From Pseudomonadota bacterium (GTDB lineage Bacteria; Pseudomonadota; Alphaproteobacteria; Rhizobiales; Hyphomicrobiaceae): DNA of 20,362 bases. Both the position numbers and the translations under genes were made by a program. The stretch lies in NCBI GenBank assembly GCA_023423275.1, contig JAFAFW010000027.1, positions 1-20,362 of the forward strand, given 5' to 3'. Shown piece by piece: positions 15,526 through 20,362 of the stretch; the first letter of the stretch is position 1; each line of letters opens with the position of its first letter. The notes under the pieces were generated by a model. The model searched no databases, was not told where the DNA came from, and saw nothing but the letters and a program-made list of their open reading frames with translations.

Positions 15526-16443
15526 TCAACCCCAGGGACCGCGCATACCACCGCTGCTCTGAGTCTCGACTGTTCCGGGTGTCCCCCACTGTGTCGCCAG
15601 CTTCTGCAGCTCGGCGACCCTGTTGGTTGTGTTAGGGTGCGTGGAGAACAGATTGTCCATGCCCTGGCCCGATAGTGGATTGATGATGAACAGATGCGCG
15701 GTCGTCGGTGACTCTTCCGCGGTCGTATTCACCATGCGATGCGCATAATGCTCGATCTTCTGCAATGCAGACGCCAGCCACATCGGTTGACCGCAGATCT
15801 CCGCGCCCAGCCGGTCGGCCTGGTACTCGCGCGACCGGCTGATGGCCATCTGCACCAGCATCGCGGCGAGCGGGGCCAGAATGATCGCAGCCAGTGCGCC
15901 GATGACGCCCAGAATGCCACCACCTTCACGGCGGCCTCCGAACAACATGCTGAACTGCATCATGTTGGCGAACATGGTGATGGCACCCGCGATCGTCGCC
16001 GCCACGGTCATGATCAGCGTGTCGCGATTGGAGATGTGCGCCAGCTCATGCGCGATGACGCCGGCGACCTCTTCACGATCGAGCATGTTCAGCAGGCCGG
16101 TCGTTGCACACACCGCCGCGCGGGACGGGCTGCGCCCGGTGGCAAACGCGTTCGGCTGCTCGCTGTCCATGATGTAGACACGCGGCATCGGCAGGCCCGC
16201 GCGTTCCGCCAGATCCCGCACCATCGCGTAATATTCAGGCGCCGTCTGCGCGTCGACCTCATGTGCGTTGTGCATCCGCAGCACCATGCGGTCGGAGTTC
16301 CACAGGCTGAACGCGTTCATGCCCAGCGCCATGATGAAAGCGATGACAAGTCCGGCCTGCCCGCCAACCAAGCCACCCAGCGACACCAGGATGGCAGTCA
16401 GCGCGGCCAGCAAAACGCCGGTCTTGATGTAGTTGCTCGTCAT
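15526..16443 (-). CDS. htpX: Membrane zinc metalloprotease HtpX
   Basis: The 305-residue product has the HtpX layout. Two N-terminal membrane helices cover about 7-26 and 29-48. The zinc-binding HELAH (132-136) lies in VAGVIAHELAHISNRDTLI, two further helices cover about 145-165 and 175-200, and the third zinc ligand region is SREYQADRLGAE with E206. HtpX degrades damaged inner-membrane proteins alongside FtsH. The conserved NAFATGRSP segment before the active site is present. Length is normal for alphaproteobacteria. AGGTGA directly precedes the ATG. It is first of the minus-strand run followed by rsmB. No clear heat-shock promoter was recognised in the 150-base gap to the divergent gene. 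Confidence 0.95.
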   Translation of the reverse strand: MTSNYIKTGVLLAALTAILVSLGGLVGGQAGLVIAFIMALGMNAFSLWNSDRMVLRMHNAHEVDAQTAPEYYAMVRDLAERAGLPMPRVYIMDSEQPNAFATGRSPSRAAVCATTGLLNMLDREEVAGVIAHELAHISNRDTLIMTVAATIAGAITMFANMMQFSMLFGGRREGGGILGVIGALAAIILAPLAAMLVQMAISRSREYQADRLGAEICGQPMWLASALQKIEHYAHRMVNTTAEESPTTAHLFIINPLSGQGMDNLFSTHPNTTNRVAELQKLATQWGTPGTVETQSSGGMRGPWG

Positions 16444-16593
16444 TCACCTCTCCCGAACCACGCCGCGGCCGCTGTTCATCACCCTTGTTTCGACATGGCA
16501 GCCCTGCACTGCAGCCGCGGTCGCCGCAGATCAGGTAAATGGTATAGGGAAGGGACACTGTGCAAGAGGCTGCAAAGGAACCGGCTGCGCCTG

Positions 16594-16806
16594 ATGACAG
16601 ATAAAGACAAGGATATTGCCCAGCATCCGGCGCCGCTCGTGCAGCGTCCGCTGACGCCTGCCGCCCAGCGCGCGTTGAAAGAAGCCGAGGAACGCCGCCG
16701 CAAACTGTCGACCGAACCCCGCCCGAAAGAAGTCGGCGGCCGCGATGGTCCCGATCCGGTCCGGTTCGGCGATTGGGAGAAGGGCGGCATCGCGTCGGAT
16801 TTCTGA
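16594..16806 (+). CDS. DUF1674 / SDHAF4-like succinate dehydrogenase assembly protein
   Basis: This 70-residue protein shows the DUF1674 signature. LTPAAQRALKEAEERRRKL is a charged helix, and the C-terminus GGRDGPDPVRFGDWEKGGIASDF is nearly the family consensus and ends exactly at F as usual. In eukaryotes the homologue SDHAF4 binds the flavinylated SdhA subunit and aids complex II assembly; the bacterial role is inferred from that homology. No sdh genes lie in the window. The ribosome site is weak (AAGGA about 14 bases upstream). The frame stays open upstream for a long way as antisense of htpX, so the true N-terminus is fixed by family length. It is divergent from htpX. Confidence 0.85.
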   Translation: MTDKDKDIAQHPAPLVQRPLTPAAQRALKEAEERRRKLSTEPRPKEVGGRDGPDPVRFGDWEKGGIASDF

Positions 16807-17020
16807 GACGCCCGGGAGCCAGCGATAGCATGTGAGTCACGGGCTCTGTTTCGTCGCTGCATCCGCTCGATGCGCACAATGCGCGGCTGGTTGTTAACCA
16901 GATCATCAGCAAGCTCGCGATTGGCGGCCCTTTTCCGTGCCGGGACCGGCCGTCAGGCGAAACCCCGCAGTCTCCCATGACGTTTGAGTTATTCCATTCG
17001 AACGTACGGAGACGACCACT

Positions 17021-17296
17021 ATGAGATTTTTCGCACGAAGCCTTGTCGCACTCGCCAGCGCGGTCGTCGTCAGTGCGCCGATCGCTTCGGCCTCTGCCCA
17101 GAGCGCGTGCACGGACTGCCGCCCGACCGTGTCCACCACCTATCGCTATAAGACGGTCTACAAAGTTACGACCTCGACGCGATACCGCGACGTCACCAAA
17201 ACCCGTTACGTCAAACCCGCCCGCTCCTATCGTCCGGCGGCCGACCGGCACGACAGGTGGTTCCGCGACTGGCATTGTCCGTTTACACGGCGCTGA
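17021..17296 (+). CDS. Small secreted Tyr/Arg-rich protein, function unknown
   Basis: The 91-residue product starts with a good Sec signal peptide, MRFFARSLVALASAVVVSAP, with probable cleavage after SASA near residue 26. The mature part opens with a CxxC (C30, C33). It continues with imperfect repeats built on T-[RY]-Y and alternating basic and beta-branched residues: TYRYKTVYK at 40-48, TRYRDVTK at 53-60, TRYVKP at 61-66. It closes with RWFRDWHCPFTRR. CGGAGACG stands before the ATG at a normal distance. The pattern suggests a cationic, beta-strand-prone surface or periplasmic peptide. I do not recognise a characterised family. The next gene, also exported, follows 121 bases later. Confidence 0.65.
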   Translation: MRFFARSLVALASAVVVSAPIASASAQSACTDCRPTVSTTYRYKTVYKVTTSTRYRDVTKTRYVKPARSYRPAADRHDRWFRDWHCPFTRR

Positions 17297-17417
17297 ATGC
17301 CGGCCTGTCCAGCGGCAGAACACGATCCACGGCCAAGTTCTTCGTGCAAGCATCTTGCGGTTTACGGACCCCGCCCGACCCCATAGAACCGCTCCGGGAA
17401 TTGGGAAGGGGGCGGTC

Positions 17418-18035
17418 ATGGGGCGCAAGGTTTCAGCCTGCAGTTTGGCTTTTGTTGTTGTCGTGCTGGTGTTGGCGCCTTCGTTTGCGCGCGCATCGAC
17501 GTCACCTGAGCGCTGCCGCGCGATCGGAAACATATTGGCGAAAAGTCATGGGGAGACGGTACAAATGGCCGCGTTACTACTCGCCACCGGACAAGCCAAT
17601 GGGGCGACCAACGAGCAACTGGCGAAACTCAGGACGCGGAAGGCGGATGCCGAACAGAGGCGCGACCGGGCTGCGGGCGTTGCACGCCGCTTTGCCTCAA
17701 TGAAACCCGCGGACCCGGCCACGATAACGATGCTGGAAAATCTGAAAATATCCCAGCTCGAAGCCGAGCTTTCGGCCTGCGGGAAAATGACGGCGTCCTC
17801 AGCGGTCTCCGCGCCGCCGCTGGATCAAAAAACGGATTACTTCGGCAACGATATCCGCGGCATGGATATCAAGGGCGGAGACTGGCACACCTGCCAGTCC
17901 ATGTGCCGGGCCGAGCCCCGATGCATCGTATGGACTCTCTATACGCCGCCGCCAGGCAATGTCGGAGGCTGCTGGCTGAAACACACCAAAGGTCGCTCAA
18001 CGCCGAACCCCTATTCCATCTCCGGCGCGCGCTAA
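17418..18035 (+). CDS. Secreted PAN/Apple-domain protein
   Basis: The 205-residue product has a signal peptide (residues 1-26, cleavage near ARA). A charged helical region follows at about 45-120 (EQLAKLRTRKADAEQRRDR..., likely coiled coil). A C-terminal PAN_4-type domain covers about 140-190. In it, YFGNDIRGMDI leads to C159, C163, C169, the VWTLYTPPPG strand and GGCWLKH with C185, the spacing expected for PAN/Apple disulfides. Two further cysteines (C33, C121) may join the helical part. PAN domains bind proteins or carbohydrates. AAGGGGG before the ATG at 17418 fixes the start; the frame is open further upstream, but that part overlaps the preceding gene. It lies 224 bases before the caspase-like gene, and fused PAN-caspase proteins make a shared role plausible. 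Confidence 0.78.
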   Translation: MGRKVSACSLAFVVVVLVLAPSFARASTSPERCRAIGNILAKSHGETVQMAALLLATGQANGATNEQLAKLRTRKADAEQRRDRAAGVARRFASMKPADPATITMLENLKISQLEAELSACGKMTASSAVSAPPLDQKTDYFGNDIRGMDIKGGDWHTCQSMCRAEPRCIVWTLYTPPPGNVGGCWLKHTKGRSTPNPYSISGAR

Positions 18036-18124
18036 GTTCTAGAACGCACATCTCTCGCACAATGCAGGGGATGAGGATTCCAGCCTCACATGTCATCCTG
18101 GCGATGAAATCTCCTCCATCGACT

Positions 18125-18161
18125 GGATGATCGCGCAGCACGCGAAGCGCTGAGATCATCC
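18125..18161. repeat. Inverted repeat between PAN and caspase-like genes
   Basis: GGATGATC (18125-18132) and GATCATCC (18154-18161) are a perfect 8-bp inverted repeat. The inner GCGC/GCGC pair could extend the stem across a short bulge. There is no T run after it, so it is not a standard intrinsic terminator. It could be an operator or an RNA hairpin. Confidence 0.5.
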
Positions 18162-18259
18162 GTCCACATTGCAATTTCGATCTGGCGATTGAATCCTTGT
18201 CCGTTGGCGTCCTTTTGTTAACCTGCCTTCGACAACGGTGGCGCCGGGGGGAGAAAGCC

Positions 18260-19432
18260 GTGCTGCGATATATCTTGGCAATCGTCCTGCTGCTTGCGGG
18301 CTCGGCGGTAAAAGCTGACAGCGCATCCGCACAGGACGAGGGGCGCCGCGTTGCGCTGGTCATCGGCAACGCGAACTACGTCAACGCGCCACCTCTCGAG
18401 AATCCACGCAACGATGCGGAGGATATCGCGGGTGCGCTGGAGGCCGTCGGTTTCGAGGTCATCAAGGGCTTCGACCTTGACCGTGCAGGCATGGACCGAA
18501 CTCTGCGCGATTTCGCACGCACCCTGCCCGGCGCCAGCGTGGGATTATTCTTCTATGCCGGTCACGGCCTGCAGGTCTCGGGGCACAACTATATGATGCC
18601 GATCGATGCCGAACTCTCCACCGCCGCCGCACTGGACTTCGAGATGGTGCGCATGGACCTCGTCCAGCGTGTGATGGAAAGAGAAATCCCGAGCAACGTC
18701 ATCTTCATCGACGCCTGTCGCAACAATCCGCTGGCACGCAATCTCGCGCGGGCGCTCGGCACCCGGTCGATCGAGATCGGCCGCGGCCTGGCCAGCATAG
18801 AATCCGGACGCGGCACACTTATCAGCTTTTCGACCCAGCCCGGAAACGTCGCACTCGACGGCACGGGCCGCAACTCGCCATTCGCGAAAGCCCTGCTGAA
18901 ACATATGCACGCCCCCGGCGAGGACCTGTCGAACATCCTGATTCGTGTCCGTAATGACGTGATGTCCGAGACCGCCGGAAAGCAGGTGCCGTGGGAGCAC
19001 TCGGCGCTGACATCGCGAATCTTCCTCTCGGCGCGGCCGCAGGGAACCGGCGTTCACGTTGCCCAGGCCGCGCCTCCACCCGCAGCCGTTCCGCGGCAGC
19101 CGCCACAGTCCGGTCCCGCAGCACCGGTTGCTATGAGAGCCGCCCCCTTCGACGGCCGTTGGCGTATGGTGCGCCAGTCGCCGAATTGCGGAAAGAAATC
19201 GGAGCGGTTTGAAACCGGAATCCGGAACAGTAAAATGATCACACGACGGGGCGAAGGTTCCGTCGATGCCAGCGGAAAATTCGTCTACCGGGGAAAGGGT
19301 GACGTCCCGGGTGAGTTTTCATACATCGGCCAGCTGAGCGCGAATGCGGGCAAGGGCGACTACCTGTTCATCAATACGCTGCGAAATTTCAAATGCGGCG
19401 GGACGTTCACCATGACGCGCATCGGAGATTGA
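18260..19432 (+). CDS. Exported caspase-like (peptidase C14 p20) protein
   Basis: From GTG at 18260 (GGGGGAG 6 bases upstream) the product has 390 residues. It starts MLRYILAIVLLLAGSAVKAD, a signal peptide or N-terminal anchor. The caspase p20 domain covers about 28-255: RVALVIGNANY, LENPRNDAEDIAGAL, FFYAGHGLQ with catalytic H102, IFIDACRNNP with catalytic C153, and LISFSTQPGNVA. A Pro/Ala-rich linker (about 262-295) leads to a C-terminal region of about 95 residues beginning FDGRWRMVRQSPNCG, with two cysteines and alternating strands ending TFTMTRI. That region looks like a small beta domain of unknown role. The dyad is intact, so proteolysis is plausible, with Arg/Lys specificity likely if metacaspase-like. 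A TTG at 18197 would extend it, but the extension lacks a ribosome site and hides the signal peptide. Confidence 0.87.
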   Translation: MLRYILAIVLLLAGSAVKADSASAQDEGRRVALVIGNANYVNAPPLENPRNDAEDIAGALEAVGFEVIKGFDLDRAGMDRTLRDFARTLPGASVGLFFYAGHGLQVSGHNYMMPIDAELSTAAALDFEMVRMDLVQRVMEREIPSNVIFIDACRNNPLARNLARALGTRSIEIGRGLASIESGRGTLISFSTQPGNVALDGTGRNSPFAKALLKHMHAPGEDLSNILIRVRNDVMSETAGKQVPWEHSALTSRIFLSARPQGTGVHVAQAAPPPAAVPRQPPQSGPAAPVAMRAAPFDGRWRMVRQSPNCGKKSERFETGIRNSKMITRRGEGSVDASGKFVYRGKGDVPGEFSYIGQLSANAGKGDYLFINTLRNFKCGGTFTMTRIGD

Positions 19433-19562
19433 AGCACGCAGGTCTATTGGCCGGACGATGTCGAGGACGGACAGGTTGCAACGGCAGGAATACCACGTCG
19501 CCGAAGCGACCTGACCAGCCAAGCTGAAGATGTTGGAGAATCAGGCTACTGCCTGGAAGGAA

Positions 19563-19638
19563 TGGTGCCGCAAAAGGGATTCGAACCCCTGACCCCGTCA
19601 TTACGAATGACGTGCTCTACCGACTGAGCTATTGCGGC
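19563..19638 (-). tRNA. tRNA-Thr (CGT anticodon)
   Basis: The minus strand folds into a full cloverleaf of 76 bases including encoded CCA (plus-strand TGG at 19563-19565). The acceptor is GCCGCAA/TTGCGGC, the D arm is AGCTCAGTCGGTAGAGC, the anticodon stem CGTCA/TGACG encloses the loop TTCGTAA with anticodon CGT, and the T loop is TTCGAAT. It reads codon ACG. It is an intact single-copy gene in the window with no integrase beside it. Confidence 0.96.
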
Positions 19639-19925
19639 AAGCCATTGAGCTACAAAGCCAATGTAACTGGCTCTGACCCGGCCCGACAGCGGTGAACGCA
19701 AGGTTCGCAGTGTCCGCTGGCCAACGGTGCCCGCGTTCATAGCGCCAGTCGCGCCATCCTGCAACCTTGAACGCGTCTCAAGCGGCCAACCGCTGCTTTG
19801 ACGGTGTGACGGACGCCGTGAAACCTTGGCAGGATCCGAAACGGAGGCGGACGACCGATCAAGGCAAACCGTCGCTGGGTTGACGCACACACTGATCGTG
19901 GAAGCGGCCGCCGAGCGGCCTCCTA
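19639..19925. other. Non-coding stretch between tRNA-Thr and a small ORF
   Basis: Next to the tRNA, 19642-19653 read on the minus strand gives GTAGCTCAATGG, a typical tRNA D-arm sequence without the rest of a tRNA. The open frame through this stretch on the minus strand runs into the tRNA gene and is not a protein gene. Beyond this I see nothing. Confidence 0.35.
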
Positions 19926-20129
19926 TCACTGCGAACTGACCAGGAGCGTCTGATAGGCGGCGAATTTTTCAACGCCTGAATGATGGTGTACGGGACGGGA
20001 TGTGACACCGGACGTGAACTGAGAACCAATCTCGGCGCGACGCTCAGGAAGGTGCAGGGCGAACAGGACCAAACCCAGCCAGAAGGTCGAGAGCATCGCT
20101 GCGGCCAAGCCGTACATAACGTGTCGCAT
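19926..20129 (-). CDS. Small single-pass membrane protein, function unknown
   Basis: The 67-residue product starts MRHVMYGLAAAMLSTFWLGL and continues VLFALHLPERR, giving one membrane helix (about 6-27) followed by a basic stop-transfer segment. A polar tail with VHHHSG follows. GAGG stands about 6 bases before the ATG, a good ribosome site, which supports a real gene. No family is recognised. It could be a signal-anchored envelope peptide. The lack of any homology-based support keeps confidence moderate. Confidence 0.5.
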   Translation of the reverse strand: MRHVMYGLAAAMLSTFWLGLVLFALHLPERRAEIGSQFTSGVTSRPVHHHSGVEKFAAYQTLLVSSQ

Positions 20130-20214
20130 GAACTGCCTCGGTGACGTTTGCTTTGTAAGACATCAACGTGGATCAGCGACCAAGCGTTCCACGCCCCCTT
20201 GGCGATGTGGAAAA

Positions 20215-20234
20215 GTCATCTGTAGGAAGATGAC
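20215..20234. repeat. Short perfect inverted repeat
   Basis: GTCATCT (20215-20221) and AGATGAC (20228-20234) form a 7-bp stem with a 6-base loop. There is no T run on either side. It may be an operator or a chance hairpin. It lies about 85 bases upstream of the small membrane protein start. Confidence 0.35.
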
Positions 20235-20331
20235 AGAATGCAGCAACTTCGCCCCCGTGCAGACGTGCAACAGATCGTCGATCGGTCGACGGAGGGTCTG
20301 GAGTTTTTCCGACTTGGCGCGCCGAGCGTTT

Positions 20332-20362
20332 GTCATCCCGGCTGGAGCGAAGCGGAGAGCCG
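20332..20362. repeat. Intergenic palindromic repeat (copy 2, cut by window edge)
   Basis: The last 31 bases begin GTCATCCCGGC and end GAGAGCCG. They match the reverse complement of 2046-2076 with about three differences. It is therefore the start of a second copy of the repeat at 2018-2076, continuing past the window. Confidence 0.7.

Noticed and set aside
15739..16593. Upstream part of the 355-codon plus-strand frame ending at 16806
   Set aside because: It is antisense to htpX and His/Arg-rich. Only the last 70 codons match the DUF1674 family.
16807..16850. Possible terminator after the SDHAF4-like gene (GAGCC...GGCTC followed by TGTTT)
   Set aside because: The stem is only 5 bp with a loop of about 20 bases and the T run is broken, so it is too weak to call.
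17043..17417. Upstream extension of the PAN-domain protein
   Set aside because: It overlaps the Tyr-rich gene in another frame. The signal peptide and AAGGGGG site mark the start at 17418.
16259..17533. 424-codon minus-strand frame
   Set aside because: It crosses htpX's 5' end, the SDHAF4-like gene and the Tyr-rich gene in the wrong frame, with no recognisable domain.
19546..19929. Minus-strand 127-codon frame over tRNA-Thr
   Set aside because: It reads through the whole tRNA gene (AIAQSVEHVIRN and GVRGSNPF are tRNA translations) and shows no protein-like features upstream.
20238..20362. Open frame starting MQQLRPRADVQQIVD and running off the right edge
   Set aside because: AGGAAG stands at a usable distance, but the frame runs straight into the palindromic repeat and the product has no known features. 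It cannot be judged without the next bases.
1..20362. CRISPR arrays, insertion sequences, toxin-antitoxin pairs or known defence systems
   Set aside because: No regularly spaced repeats, transposase motifs or recognisable small toxin-antitoxin pairs were found. The caspase-like protein has a signal peptide, unlike cytoplasmic defence effectors of the caspase fold.

Overview
The window looks like a piece of an alphaproteobacterial chromosome, most likely order Rhizobiales and near Bradyrhizobium, Afipia or Rhodopseudomonas. The grounds are the high GC content, the roughly 180 kDa NAD-glutamate dehydrogenase, the DUF1674/SDHAF4 homologue, the chromosome-type htpX-rsmB-heparinase-purH order, and intergenic GTCATTCC/GGGATGAC palindromic repeats of a kind I remember from this group. 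The taxon is an inference from gene content; no rRNA gene is present.

Layout. At 1-289 (minus) is the N-terminal part of a tyrosine integrase that runs off the left edge. It is followed by a 3' fragment of tRNA-Gly(GCC) at 435-486, which I read as the right attachment site of an integrated element lying mostly to the left. Ordinary chromosome follows: a DUF72 protein (632-1447, plus), a secreted META-domain protein (1457-1864, minus), a palindromic repeat, an orphan ParA-type ATPase (minus) and an AhpD-like peroxidase-related protein (minus). The largest gene is the NAD-dependent glutamate dehydrogenase (3831-8642, plus), followed after 31 bases by a UMF1/Atg22-like MFS transporter that starts with TTG. 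From about 16.4 kb back to 10.08 kb a tightly packed minus-strand run reads htpX, rsmB, a heparinase II/III-like protein, purH and a GNAT acetyltransferase. Its last gene overlaps the MFS stop codon by four bases.

Divergent from htpX is a 70-residue SDHAF4-type protein. Then come three plus-strand genes with signal peptides: a small Tyr/Arg-rich protein, a PAN/Apple-domain protein, and a caspase-like (C14) protein with its His/Cys pair intact. The right end holds a tRNA-Thr(CGT) gene (minus), a probable 67-residue membrane protein and a second copy of the palindromic repeat, cut by the window edge.

How the genes work together. Most encode housekeeping functions: glutamate catabolism, purine synthesis, rRNA modification, membrane protein quality control and succinate dehydrogenase assembly. 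The two places that look accessory or poorly described are the integrase/tRNA-Gly junction at the left and the secreted Tyr-rich/PAN/caspase-like group at 17.0-19.4 kb. I found no CRISPR array, no transposase and no complete mobile element.
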